From: Actinomycetota bacterium
GTDB lineage: Bacteria; Actinomycetota; Geothermincolia; Geothermincolales; RBG-13-55-18
Length of the DNA: 64,000 bases
Assembly (NCBI GenBank): GCA_014360645.1
Contig: JACIXD010000005.1
Coordinates: 62,001-126,000, forward strand
Direction of reading: 5' to 3'
Each line of letters opens with the position of its first letter. The stretch's first letter is position 1. Below, one piece after another: positions 1-10,792 of the stretch. The translations under genes and the position numbers were made by a program. The notes below the pieces were generated by a model, which worked only from the letters and a program-made list of their open reading frames with translations, was not told the origin of the DNA and did no database searches.

Positions 1-8
1 CTTTTCAT
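1..8 (-). CDS. rpmH: 50S ribosomal protein L34, start only (partial)
   Basis: Only the first codons are inside the window. Read on the minus strand they are ATG AAA AG, which begins Met-Lys-Arg as L34 usually does. A good ribosome-binding site (CTGGAGGTAAG) stands just upstream at about 12-22. L34 lies divergently beside dnaA in very many bacteria, so both position and start fit. The identity rests on two full codons plus gene order and is therefore an inference. Confidence 0.5.
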
Positions 9-410
9 AACTTACCTCCAGATAAAGCATAAAGATTATATCCGCGGCCCTTGGGGGTGTCAAGAAACGGGCTGTTCGCGGACGGGCTCCGCCTGCCCGA
101 GGTCTTTTCCTGCCTGGATACAGTTTTTCCGATCCCACAACCCATCGCTTGCGCCGCATTGATTTCTCGAGGGAAACGCCGGGGGGCCAAAGAATCCTCC
201 GGTTATAGTGTGGGGGGTTCCCCATCCACCGTTTGCTGCCTCCTCTTCTCATACGGCTCTTTCTCCCGAGTCCGGCGGCGCATTTACCCCTTCTTCCGGT
301 ATTTCTCCCGCCACCTCCTCGTTTCCGGATATCTTTCCGCTCTTTTCATCCTCCTCCACCTCTGCTCCATCGTTCAATTCGTTGACGGTGTGGTCCCCAT
401 TCAGTCCGGT

Positions 411-419
411 TGATATAAT
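411..419 (+). promoter_or_regulatory. Extended -10 promoter for the ATPase-dnaA operon
   Basis: TGATATAAT is a perfect extended -10 element (TG-N-TATAAT). No good -35 box lies 16-18 bases upstream; a TTGACG at 382-387 is too far away. Transcription would start near 426 and run through the two DnaA boxes, which would suit autoregulation by DnaA. Confidence 0.5.
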
Positions 420-467
420 AGGCCGTGTGAGCGCAGGCGCCTGTATCGTTCTCTGGTTTTCAACAAC

Positions 468-488
468 TGTGGATTATTCTGTGGATAA
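468..488 (-). promoter_or_regulatory. Two DnaA boxes
   Basis: TGTGGATAA at 480-488 is the exact complement of the consensus DnaA box TTATCCACA. TGTGGATTA at 468-476 differs by one base. They are 12 bases apart in the same orientation, just downstream of the predicted promoter. Known function is DnaA binding for initiation or for repression of dnaA. Confidence 0.75.
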
Positions 489-677
489 TCAGCTTTTTGC
501 CTGCTAGAAGGCCATTTTCAAGGAGGTCAGTCCTTTTGTTGGAGCAGCCGTTGTTCCACGTATTCCCGCCCCTCGCTCGCATCATGGCTGTGAATAACGG
601 CGCTGTCTTTTTCGCCTTTTTAGAGTTTTCCATCTTCCTTCGCTGGTTTTTTACGTACGGCCTGAAAGGAGTGGAAA

Positions 678-1430
678 ATGGCCTCCGGTAAGGCCAGCGG
701 GCGGGACGCGAACAAGCCTCCCCGCTTCTCTCCTCCTCCCACCCGCGTTGCCGTTCCCGATGGTGATGGGGGGTTCGAGGTCGTTGAGGTCGTGGAGAGC
801 GATTTCTTCTCCCTAACAGGACGCGTCTCCGATTTGTTGAAAAAGGAGCTGGAGGCGGCGCAGTCCCCCTTTCCCGCAACGGCCCTGCGGGAAGTGATGG
901 AGAACCTCGTTCACGCCGTCCCCTGTACCGCCTCAGTTGTCCTTGACCCCCTCTACTCCTCCATCTCCATCTGCGACACCGGTCCGGGCATGGAACGCAC
1001 CGACATCGCCTTTGAGTTGGGGTTCACCACCGCCGACGAGCGCCTCCGCCAAGTGATACGGGGGGTGGGGATCGGACTCAACCTCGCTCTCGAAGAGCTG
1101 CGTTCCCTCGGCGGCGACCTTCTCCTGGACTCCCTTCCCGGCAAAGGAACCTTCGCCCGGCTTATCCTTTCCCCCACCCCGACAATCAATCCCGCCACCC
1201 GTGAAGAGGTGTCGCTCTCGCAGCGCCAGAACAACATCCTTTTCCTGCTCTCGGAGGGAGACCAACTCGGACCATCTCTCATCTCCTCCGAGCTCAACAT
1301 AAGTCTGGGAACCGCCCACCGCGACCTGGTGAAGCTCCAGGAGATGGGACTCGTCGGCGTGACAAAAAATGGTAAAAGATTCCTTTCCAACGCCGGTAAA
1401 TCCTACTTGCAGAGGCTTCTCTCGCTGTAA
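678..1430 (+). CDS. GHKL-type ATPase with C-terminal winged helix, beside dnaA
   Basis: A 250-residue protein of unassigned role. The middle (about residues 65-170) is a HATPase_c fold: N-box LREVMENLVHA, G1 box DTGPGM and G2 box GVGIGLNLA are all visible. The last 70 residues look like a winged helix-turn-helix (SLSQRQNNILFLLSEG, then SSELNISLGTAHRDL). It has no transmembrane segment and no phospho-acceptor domain, so it is not a standard histidine kinase. An anti-sigma-like or nucleotide-controlled DNA-binding regulator is possible. AAGGAG lies 8 bases before the ATG. The gene ends just upstream of dnaA and probably shares its transcript. Confidence 0.8.
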   Translation: MASGKASGRDANKPPRFSPPPTRVAVPDGDGGFEVVEVVESDFFSLTGRVSDLLKKELEAAQSPFPATALREVMENLVHAVPCTASVVLDPLYSSISICDTGPGMERTDIAFELGFTTADERLRQVIRGVGIGLNLALEELRSLGGDLLLDSLPGKGTFARLILSPTPTINPATREEVSLSQRQNNILFLLSEGDQLGPSLISSELNISLGTAHRDLVKLQEMGLVGVTKNGKRFLSNAGKSYLQRLLSL

Positions 1431-1478
1431 TAGAATTGCCCTGTGTCGCAGCCGAATACCCACCCGGGGGATGATCCG

Positions 1479-2819
1479 ATGGTGCAGAAGGCCGACCTTT
1501 TATGGCAAAAATGCCTGACAAGATTACAGGAACAGGTCCCCGATTCCTCCTCCATGTGGTTTAAGAATCTGCACATGGACAAGGTCGAGGGCTCGGTCCT
1601 ACTGGTCTACACCAACAACACCTTTACTAAAGAGTGGGTGGACAAGAGGTATCTGGGCCTCCTGCAGCAAGTGGCCTCGGAGGTGTTCCCCGGCGTCAGC
1701 GAGGTTAAAGTCCTACTAAAGGATCGCAGGAAAAAGGGCCGGGATCCTGTCTACCTCGACGTAAACATCCTCGCGGAGCAGGACGGTCTTGGGGTAAGCG
1801 ATGACCTAAACCCGAGGTTCACCTTTGAGACCTTCGTCATCGGATCCAGCAACCGCTTCGCCCACGCCGCCGCGCTCTCTGTGTCGGAGAATCCCACTTG
1901 TTATAATCCCCTCTATATCTACGGAGGGGTGGGGCTGGGGAAGACGCACCTTCTTCATTCTATCGGCCACTACACCAAGCGTCTGTATCCCGACTTCAGG
2001 GTCCTCTATCGGAGTTCCGAACAGTTCCTCAACGATTTCATCAATGCGCTTTCCTCCGGTAAGACCTCCGCTTTTCAGAAAAGGTACCGCTCCATAGACA
2101 TGCTGCTCATCGACGACATACAGTTCCTCGCCAACAAAGAGAGGACTCTCGAGGAGTTCTTCCACACCTTCAACGAGCTGTACAACAACAACAAACAGAT
2201 CGTTTTGAGCAGCGACCGTCCGCCAGAAGAGATCGGAGGTCTGCAGGACCGGCTTGTATCCCGCTTCAAGTGGGGCCTCACCACCGATATCCAACCCCCG
2301 GAGCTCGAGACCCGCATCGCCATCCTGCGCAAGAAGTCCGCTCTCGATAAGAAGGATGTGCCGGACGAGGTCATAGATTTCATCGCCTCTAAGTTCGTGT
2401 CCAACATACGCGAACTGGAAGGCGCTCTTATCCGGGTGGTCGCCTACTCCAATCTCACTAAGGAGCCGCTCAGTCTAGATCTCGCAAAGGAAGTTCTGCG
2501 AGACATCCTCCCCGCCGAGGAACAGCGCAACATCACCATCGAACATATCATGAAAACAACGGCGGACTTCTTCAACATCTCCCTTGCCCAGTTGACCAGC
2601 CCAAACCGTTCTCGCCAGTTGGTTACCGCCAGACAGATATGTATGTACCTGTGCCGTGAGTTGACGGATGCCTCCCTCCCCGCCATCAGCAGCGCTTTTG
2701 GCGGCAGGCACCACTCCACCACCATCCATTCCGTCGAGAAGATCAAAAAACTCATGGAGGAGAAGCGGGATATCTACGATGCCGTGCAGAAGCTGACCAA
2801 CCGTATAAAACAGGGGTAG
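1479..2819 (+). CDS. dnaA: Chromosomal replication initiator DnaA
   Basis: DnaA binds origin DnaA boxes and melts the duplex, recruiting the DnaB helicase. The protein shows the N-terminal domain I (LWQKCLTRLQEQV), Walker A GGVGLGKTHLLH, Walker B LLIDDIQFLANK, and the C-terminal DNA-binding helix-turn-helix with the signature GGRHHSTTIHSV. ATG at 1479 gives 446 residues and has GGGGG eight bases upstream. GTG at 1443 would add 12 residues but has no ribosome site. The gene sits between the candidate origin and dnaN. Confidence 0.97.
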   Translation: MVQKADLLWQKCLTRLQEQVPDSSSMWFKNLHMDKVEGSVLLVYTNNTFTKEWVDKRYLGLLQQVASEVFPGVSEVKVLLKDRRKKGRDPVYLDVNILAEQDGLGVSDDLNPRFTFETFVIGSSNRFAHAAALSVSENPTCYNPLYIYGGVGLGKTHLLHSIGHYTKRLYPDFRVLYRSSEQFLNDFINALSSGKTSAFQKRYRSIDMLLIDDIQFLANKERTLEEFFHTFNELYNNNKQIVLSSDRPPEEIGGLQDRLVSRFKWGLTTDIQPPELETRIAILRKKSALDKKDVPDEVIDFIASKFVSNIRELEGALIRVVAYSNLTKEPLSLDLAKEVLRDILPAEEQRNITIEHIMKTTADFFNISLAQLTSPNRSRQLVTARQICMYLCRELTDASLPAISSAFGGRHHSTTIHSVEKIKKLMEEKRDIYDAVQKLTNRIKQG

Positions 2820-3063
2820 TACAAATTGTTATCTTTTCATGCAACCGCTGTGGATAAACCGCTCTTTTCTTTTCGTCCGCTCATCCCCTGTTTATTGTCC
2901 ATCCTTAAAGCATCTTCTTTTCAACAGCCTGTCGACAGCTTTTGTCTTTTTGGTTGCGCCATCTACCAGCGACTGCGGTATATATGCTCATCATCAACAG
3001 GAGATACTATTAATCCTATGAAGGTATATTTATAGGATAGTTGTAAGAGGAGGTGTCGATAAC
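2820..3063 (+). promoter_or_regulatory. dnaA-dnaN intergenic region with a DnaA box
   Basis: This 244-base gap is markedly more AT-rich than its surroundings. It carries an exact DnaA box complement, TGTGGATAA, at 2849-2857. An AT-rich stretch precedes dnaN around 2980-3045. It could be the dnaN promoter region, part of a bipartite origin, or both. Short open frames here are not supported. Confidence 0.5.
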
Positions 3064-4152
3064 ATGAAGGTCCACGTGTTGAGAAGCGACATACTGGAAG
3101 CGATGCAGAGGGTTCAATACTCGGCGAGCGGAAAAGGGATAATGCCCATTCTGTCCGGCGTGAAGATAGACTGCAGCGACGGAGCTATGGAGTTGAGCGC
3201 GACCGACCTGGAGTCATATACCGTCACTGGGTGCGAGGCGAACGTGGAGGAGACGGGCGCTTGCGTGGTAAACATGAAGACCTTTCTTGAATACCTGAGG
3301 GGCTCGGGGGATGAGAGATTGGCCATGGAGTGCACGGCAAACGAGCTGAAGGTGCAGGGCGAGAAAAGCACCGTAAGGCTGTACGTTATGCCGGTGGAAG
3401 ATTTTCCGGCGCGACCGGAGGTGGATATTCCGGTGCTGGAAGAGATGCAGGCGGGAGAAATATTCAGAGCGGTGAGTAAGGTGAGCAGGGCTGCATCAAA
3501 GGACGAGAAGAGACCCACCCTCATGGGAGTTTATATGGAAGTGGCGGAGGGAGAGGTGAGGCTCGTAAGCACCGACAGTTACCGGCTAGCGATAGAGGTC
3601 CTCAGGGGCGGTTTTAAGGTGAGGGAGGAAGGGGATTATATTATCCCCGCAGCCTCGCTCGTCAACCTGGCCAGGGCGGCAGGAAGAGAGGGCAGCCTCA
3701 ACATATGGAGGGACGAGAACAGAGGACAGCTACGGTTCGATGTGGACGGCATCACACACATGATAAGGCTTATAGAAGGAAAGTTCCCCAAATACGGTCA
3801 GTTCATCCCTGAAGAAACGAACATCAGTATAGAGGCGGACAAGAAAGGGCTCCTTGACGCCCTGAAGAGGATATCCCTCATCAGCAGCACGGTAAAGATA
3901 ACCGCAAAAGAGGGAGTGATGTTGTTGGAGGGAGAATCGAGAGAGGTGGGAGAGGGAAAAGAGGAAGTGGAGACGGTACACACAGGAGAAGAGATAAATA
4001 TAGCTTTCAATACCACCTTCCTCGAGGACGGGATACAGTCGCTGGAGGGGGAAAAAGTGGTCCTGGGCCTGAACGAGCCCTTAAAACCCGGGGTCGTAAA
4101 GGAGAAGGATGGGAGGGAGTTCACCTACGTGATAATGCCGATAAGAATGTAG
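3064..4152 (+). CDS. dnaN: DNA polymerase III sliding clamp (beta)
   Basis: The ring-shaped clamp tethers DNA polymerase III and other repair proteins to DNA. The 362-residue length is typical. The first domain begins MKVHVLRSDILEAMQRV and the protein ends in the family's characteristic YVIMPIRM. AGAGGAGG lies about ten bases before the ATG. recF follows after three bases, so the two are co-transcribed and probably translationally coupled. Confidence 0.97.
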   Translation: MKVHVLRSDILEAMQRVQYSASGKGIMPILSGVKIDCSDGAMELSATDLESYTVTGCEANVEETGACVVNMKTFLEYLRGSGDERLAMECTANELKVQGEKSTVRLYVMPVEDFPARPEVDIPVLEEMQAGEIFRAVSKVSRAASKDEKRPTLMGVYMEVAEGEVRLVSTDSYRLAIEVLRGGFKVREEGDYIIPAASLVNLARAAGREGSLNIWRDENRGQLRFDVDGITHMIRLIEGKFPKYGQFIPEETNISIEADKKGLLDALKRISLISSTVKITAKEGVMLLEGESREVGEGKEEVETVHTGEEINIAFNTTFLEDGIQSLEGEKVVLGLNEPLKPGVVKEKDGREFTYVIMPIRM

Positions 4153-4155
4153 AAA

Positions 4156-5196
4156 GTGATCGAAGGGATAGAGATCGCGGGCTTCAGGAATTATGAACTC
4201 GCGGAATTCGTATTTCGCGAGGGAATAAACGCGATCATCGGTAACAACGGGCGAGGGAAGACCAATCTTCTCGAAGCCCTTTATTTTTCACTGCAAGGAA
4301 AACCGATGCGGGGCTCAGACGTGAAGGAGATGGTGAAAAGGGGCGCGGACTCTGCACGCCTGCGCATAAGAGCGCGCGGGGCGGTATACATGGAAAAGGG
4401 GCTGGAAATAAAGGGGGGAGGGGAAAAGAGGGAGAGCGGCTCGCTGGAGGGGTACGGGGCGGTATCGTTCCAACCCGATGACCTCTGGATGATAAAAGGG
4501 GGGCCGGAGGCGAGGCGCAGACAGCTAGACGAGGCGCTTTCGGAGATCAAGAAGGGGTATCGTGTCACCCTCAGGGAATATCATAGGGTGCTGAGGCAGA
4601 GGAACGAAGCGATAAGGGCGGCAAAAAAAGGGCTGGGGGATAGAGAGCTGCTGAGAAGCTGGAGCCCCTTGCTCTTGAGGTGGGGGACGGCGGTAGTGCG
4701 GGAGCGCGCGGAAGGGTTGGGGGAGCTGGGGGCGGAAATGGCGCGCATGGCGGACAGCTGGGGGATGGGGGAAATAAAACTGAGATATTATTCCAATATG
4801 TGGGAGGGAATAGATGAACCGGAAAAACTGACAAAGAAGGTAGAGCGGCTGGAGAACACGGAGATCGGCAGGGGTATGACCCTCATAGGGCCGCATCGCG
4901 ACGAGATCGTCTTCGAGTTGGGAGGGAGAAACGCAAGGAGGGAATGTTCTCAGGGGGAACAAAAGTTGATCGCCCTGATGTGGAAGATAGCCTTGGCAAG
5001 GACGATCAAGAACAGGTCGGGGAGGGAGATAATACTGCTGGTGGACGACGCGCTGTCGGAGCTGGACAGGGAAAATCGGCGCCTGGTCGTGGAGGAGTTA
5101 AAAGAATGGAGGCAGGTATTTCTGACCCATACGGAGGACATCGAGGAGCTGGCAGGGGCGGAAAAGATCTTCCTCGATCATCCCGAAAAAAGATAA
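4156..5196 (+). CDS. recF: DNA replication and repair protein RecF
   Basis: An SMC-like ATPase that helps load RecA at single-strand gaps. Visible motifs are Walker A GNNGRGKTNLLEAL near residue 30, the ABC signature CSQGEQKLIALMWK and Walker B EIILLVDDALSELD near the end. The start is GTG (giving MIEGIEIAGFRNYELA) only three bases after the dnaN stop. Length 346 residues is normal. Confidence 0.96.
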   Translation: MIEGIEIAGFRNYELAEFVFREGINAIIGNNGRGKTNLLEALYFSLQGKPMRGSDVKEMVKRGADSARLRIRARGAVYMEKGLEIKGGGEKRESGSLEGYGAVSFQPDDLWMIKGGPEARRRQLDEALSEIKKGYRVTLREYHRVLRQRNEAIRAAKKGLGDRELLRSWSPLLLRWGTAVVRERAEGLGELGAEMARMADSWGMGEIKLRYYSNMWEGIDEPEKLTKKVERLENTEIGRGMTLIGPHRDEIVFELGGRNARRECSQGEQKLIALMWKIALARTIKNRSGREIILLVDDALSELDRENRRLVVEELKEWRQVFLTHTEDIEELAGAEKIFLDHPEKR

Positions 5197-5238
5197 GCGT
5201 GTAGGGGCGGCTTAAAAAGATCGGATCCGGGGAGGACG

Positions 5239-5535
5239 ATGAGGGAGATAAAAGGGATAGAAGAGTTGATGGAGGATCTCTTGGAGGAGGAGGGGACCCC
5301 GGAACTATCGGCGCTCTTGAGGATAAGAAAGGGGTGGGAAAGGATAGCGGGCGAGAGATTGGGGAGAAGGACCGTGCCGTATCGCCTGGAAGAAGGGACG
5401 CTTTATGTGGGGGCGGACTCGCACGCGACCGCCCAGGACCTTCACTACCTGGAGGAAAAGATAAAAAAGGCTGCGGGAGAGATATCGAACATGACGATAA
5501 AAAGGGTAAAAACAAAAAAGATAAACCTTAAGTAG
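5239..5535 (+). CDS. DciA-type helicase loader (DUF721)
   Basis: A 98-residue protein with the DUF721 pattern: LRIRKGWERIAGERL, then VPYRLEEGTLYVGADSHATA and LHYLEEKI. In bacteria without DnaC or DnaI, DciA family members deliver the DnaB helicase to the origin. The place between recF and gyrB is typical of actinobacterial chromosomes. The ATG is preceded by GGGGAGGACG. The basic tail (KRVKTKKINLK) fits DNA contact. Confidence 0.85.
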   Translation: MREIKGIEELMEDLLEEEGTPELSALLRIRKGWERIAGERLGRRTVPYRLEEGTLYVGADSHATAQDLHYLEEKIKKAAGEISNMTIKRVKTKKINLK

Positions 5536-5661
5536 AGATTAATATAAGCCGAGAAAAAACCCCACATCACCACACCCCAGCGGGAGCAGACGCGCGAAAG
5601 TGTACATCCGACACGAGAGACGCAGAAATTGAGATAGAGGAACACGGCCGCAGTGGGCGGA

Positions 5662-5670
5662 TGCTATAAT
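5662..5670 (+). promoter_or_regulatory. Extended -10 promoter for gyrB
   Basis: TGCTATAAT is a perfect extended -10 element about 70 bases before gyrB in an otherwise empty 206-base gap. No -35 box with normal spacing is visible, which is tolerable for extended -10 promoters. It has the same architecture as the promoter at 411-419. Confidence 0.55.
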
Positions 5671-5741
5671 TTGATCATAGGAAAAGCGCAGGACTAAAGC
5701 GGCGGAAGGCGGAGAACATACGGCGTAAAGATGGAGGATAG

Positions 5742-7661
<1,920 letters not shown>

Positions 7662-7703
7662 TCGGAAACGGCTGCGTTCGGCGGCGACACAAGGAGAGGA
7701 AAA

Positions 7704-10202
7704 ATGGTACAGGCCCTTGCCGGAAAAGTTAAACCGGTGGAGATCGACGAGGAGATGCGGCGTTCCTACATCGATTACGCCATGAGCGTGATCGTGGGCA
7801 GGGCGCTACCGGACGTCAGGGACGGGCTGAAGCCGGTGCACCGCAGGATCCTCTACGGCATGTACGAGCAGGGCCTGCTCCCCAACCGCCCGCACCGCAA
7901 ATCGGCCAGGGTGGTGGGAGACGTGATGGGGAAATATCACCCTCACGGGGACGCCGCCATCTACGAGACGCTGGTACGCATGGCGCAGGACTTCTCCTCC
8001 CGCTACGAGCTGGTGGACGGACACGGCAACTTCGGCTCGGTGGACGGGGACAGCCCCGCGGCCATGCGCTACACCGAGGCCAGGCTCTCGCCCATAAGCC
8101 TGGAGATGTTGCGCGACATCGAGAAAGAGACGGTGGACTTCGTCCCCAACTACGACGAGTCCCTTCAGGAACCCTCGGTGCTGCCGTCTCGTTTCCCCAA
8201 CCTGCTCGCCAACGGCTCGTCGGGCATCGCGGTGGGCATGTCCACCAACATACCCCCCCACAACCTGGGAGAGATAATCGACGCCGCCATCGCGGTGATC
8301 AAAGACCCGGAGGTGGAGACCGCCGAGCTCATGAAGCTGGTGAAGGGCCCCGATTTTCCCACCGGGGGTATGGTGATGGGGCTGGAGGGACTGAAGAGCG
8401 CCTATGAGACGGGGCGCGGCGTGATAAGGGTGAGGGGGAAGGCCCACGTCGAGCAGAGCAAGTCCGGAAAATCGAGCATCGTCATCACCGAGATACCCTA
8501 CCAGGTGAACAAGGCCAGGCTCACGGAGCGCATCGCGGAGCTGGTGCGCGAGAAGAAACTGGTGGGCGTGTCCGACCTGCGCGATGAGAGCGACCGCGCG
8601 GGCATGCGGCTGGTGGTGGAGCTGCGCAAGGAGAGCGTCCCCCAGGTGGTCCTCAACCAGCTTTACAAGCACACGCAGCTCCAGGAGTCCTTCGGCATCA
8701 TCATGATCGCCCTGGTGGGAGGCGTTCCACGCCTCATGGGCCTGAAGGAGCTGCTCTCGCAGTACGTCGCCCACCAGATAGAGGTGGTCACCAGGCGCAC
8801 GCGCTTCGATCTGGACAAGGCGGAAAAGAGGGCCCATATCCTCGAGGGGCTGCTCATCGCCCTCTCCCACCTCGACGAGGTGATCGCGCTCATCCGCGCC
8901 TCCCGCACCGTGCAGAACGCCAAGGACGGCCTGATGAAGAAGTTCAAGCTCAGCGAGGAGCAGGCCCAGGCCATCCTGGACATGAGGCTGCAGCGGCTGA
9001 CGGGGCTGGAGAGGGAAAAGGTGAAGGAAGAGCACAAAGAGCTCAAGAAAGAGATCGCCCGCCTCAAGGAGATCCTCGCGGACGAGAGCAAGTTGCGGGC
9101 CATCATCGTGGAGGAGCTGGAGGCCATCAAGAAGCGCTTCGCGGATCCCAGGAGAACGGAGATCGTCCCCGACTACGAGGACCTGGAGGTGGAGGACCTC
9201 ATCGCGGACGAGGAGGTGGTGGTGACCATCACCCACTCCGGTTACGTGAAGAGGCTGCCCATCAACACCTACCGCATCCAGAGGAGGGGGGGGCGCGGGG
9301 TGGTGGGCATGAACCTCAAGGAGGGCGATTTCGTGGAGCACCTCTTCGTCTCCTCCACCCACCACTACATCCACTTCTTCTCCAACCGCGGCAAGGCCTA
9401 CCGCCTCAAGGTGTACGAGCTCCCCGAGGGATCAAGGGCGGCCCGCGGTCAGGCCTTGGTGAACCTGTTGCCCCTCTCCTCGGGGGAGAAGATATGCTCG
9501 GTCATCGCAACCCGGGATTACCCCGAGGGCGCCTACCTGGTGATGGCCACCAGGAAGGGTATGGTGAAAAAGACGCCCTTCAAACTATATGACACCCCGC
9601 GAAAGGACGGCATCATAGCCATCAGCCTGTTAGAGGACGACGAGGTCATAGACACCAGGCTGACCGACGGCAAGAGCGACCTGGTGATGGTCACTCGCAA
9701 CGGGCAAGCCATCAGGTTCCCGGAGTCGGATTGCCGGCCCATGGGGAGGGACACGCGAGGCGTCAAGGGCATGACCCTGGTGGGCGACGACGAGGTCATC
9801 GCTATGGGCATCGCGGCCGAGGACGCGGACCTCTTCGTCATCACCGAGCTCGGCTACGGCAAGAGGACCGCCGTATCGAAGTATCCCCGTCACCGACGGG
9901 GAGGGAAGGGGGTCCGCACCATCTCCTTCGCGGGGGGGAAGGGGCTGCTGGTGGGAGCCCGCGTGGTGAAGGAGAACCAGGAGCTGATGGCCATCTCGGT
10001 GGACGGGGTGGTGATCCGGGTGGCGGTGGAGGACATCTCGCGCCAGGGGCGCGCCACCCAGGGCGTGAGGGTGATGAGGCTTTCGGAGAGCGACCGGGTC
10101 GCCTCCATAGCCCAGCTCGCCACCCGCGAAGGGTTGCCCGAGGACGGCGAGGAAGAGGTCGAGGGAGCGGAGCCCGGGGAAGCGGCGGGAGAGCTCGAGT
10201 AA
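7704..10202 (+). CDS. gyrA: DNA gyrase subunit A
   Basis: The DNA cleavage and rejoining subunit of gyrase, 832 residues. The catalytic tyrosine is Tyr123 in [10 protein letters not shown]. The C-terminal wrapping domain carries the GyrA box QRRGGRG, which separates gyrase from topoisomerase IV. The quinolone pocket reads [10 protein letters not shown], with Ala84 where E. coli has Ser83. The last 25 residues are a Glu- and Gly-rich acidic tail. AAGGAGAGG precedes the ATG. Confidence 0.98.
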   Translation: MVQALAGKVKPVEIDEEMRRSYIDYAMSVIVGRALPDVRDGLKPVHRRILYGMYEQGLLPNRPHRKSARVVGDVMGKYHPHGDAAIYETLVRMAQDFSSRYELVDGHGNFGSVDGDSPAAMRYTEARLSPISLEMLRDIEKETVDFVPNYDESLQEPSVLPSRFPNLLANGSSGIAVGMSTNIPPHNLGEIIDAAIAVIKDPEVETAELMKLVKGPDFPTGGMVMGLEGLKSAYETGRGVIRVRGKAHVEQSKSGKSSIVITEIPYQVNKARLTERIAELVREKKLVGVSDLRDESDRAGMRLVVELRKESVPQVVLNQLYKHTQLQESFGIIMIALVGGVPRLMGLKELLSQYVAHQIEVVTRRTRFDLDKAEKRAHILEGLLIALSHLDEVIALIRASRTVQNAKDGLMKKFKLSEEQAQAILDMRLQRLTGLEREKVKEEHKELKKEIARLKEILADESKLRAIIVEELEAIKKRFADPRRTEIVPDYEDLEVEDLIADEEVVVTITHSGYVKRLPINTYRIQRRGGRGVVGMNLKEGDFVEHLFVSSTHHYIHFFSNRGKAYRLKVYELPEGSRAARGQALVNLLPLSSGEKICSVIATRDYPEGAYLVMATRKGMVKKTPFKLYDTPRKDGIIAISLLEDDEVIDTRLTDGKSDLVMVTRNGQAIRFPESDCRPMGRDTRGVKGMTLVGDDEVIAMGIAAEDADLFVITELGYGKRTAVSKYPRHRRGGKGVRTISFAGGKGLLVGARVVKENQELMAISVDGVVIRVAVEDISRQGRATQGVRVMRLSESDRVASIAQLATREGLPEDGEEEVEGAEPGEAAGELE

Positions 10203-10335
10203 GGGAGGCGAAGCAAGCGCTCCTGAGCCTCCGTGATCGCCCTCGAGCAGGGACGCGCGGAAGGCTCGCGGGCAGGCACGAGCACCGTCGAGAGCGAGGC
10301 CAGGCACGCGCGGTGGCGCCGCGAACGGGGGAACC

Positions 10336-10752
10336 ATGAGACCCTTCGAGCTGGTGGAACACACCTCGGACGTGGGCATACGCGCCCGGGGAGGCAGCCT
10401 GGGCGAGGCGTTCGGGAACTGTGCCCTGGGCATGATGTCCCTCATGCTGGACCCGGGGAAGGTGCGGCACGAGAGAAGGGTGAGGATAGAAGCGGAGGCG
10501 GAAGACCCCGAGGCGCTCCTGGTGGCCTGGCTTTCCGAGATACTGTTCAGGGTGGAAGCGGAGGGCTTCGCCTTCGCGCGGTTCGAGGACGTTGAGCCGG
10601 GGGAAGGGAAAGTCGCGGGGTGGGGGTGGGGGGAGCCCCTGGACCCCGAAAGGCACGACCTCAGGATAGAGGTGAAGGCCCCCACCTACCACGGGCTGGA
10701 GCTGAGGGAGGAGAACGGGGTTTGGGTGGCGCAGGTGATCTTCGACGTGTGA
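10336..10752 (+). CDS. Archease, RtcB activating factor
   Basis: Archease speeds guanylylation and turnover of the RNA ligase RtcB. The 138-residue protein has the family start FELVEHTSDVGIRARG, an acidic metal site, and the conserved HDLRIEVKAPTYHGLEL segment. It lies 40 bases upstream of rtcB, the usual pairing. The ATG follows GAACGGGGGAACC, a modest ribosome site. Confidence 0.93.
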   Translation: MRPFELVEHTSDVGIRARGGSLGEAFGNCALGMMSLMLDPGKVRHERRVRIEAEAEDPEALLVAWLSEILFRVEAEGFAFARFEDVEPGEGKVAGWGWGEPLDPERHDLRIEVKAPTYHGLELREENGVWVAQVIFDV

Positions 10753-10792
10753 GAGCGCCGCGGCGAGGCGACCTGACGAAGGGGCGGAGAAG

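Larger units (their letters stand above)
9..677. other. rpmH-dnaA intergenic region, candidate oriC
   Basis: This 670-base stretch has no convincing gene; the short open frames in it lack ribosome sites and family signatures. It contains an extended -10 promoter (411-419) and two DnaA boxes (468-488), followed by a more AT-rich stretch up to the next gene. The rpmH-dnaA gap is a common site of bacterial origins. The dnaA-dnaN gap is the other candidate, and the sequence alone does not decide between them. Confidence 0.55.

Noticed and set aside
382-419. TTGACG and TATAAT as a standard -35/-10 promoter upstream of the dnaA operon
   Set aside because: The spacer is 26 bases, too long; the -10 was instead called as an extended -10 element.
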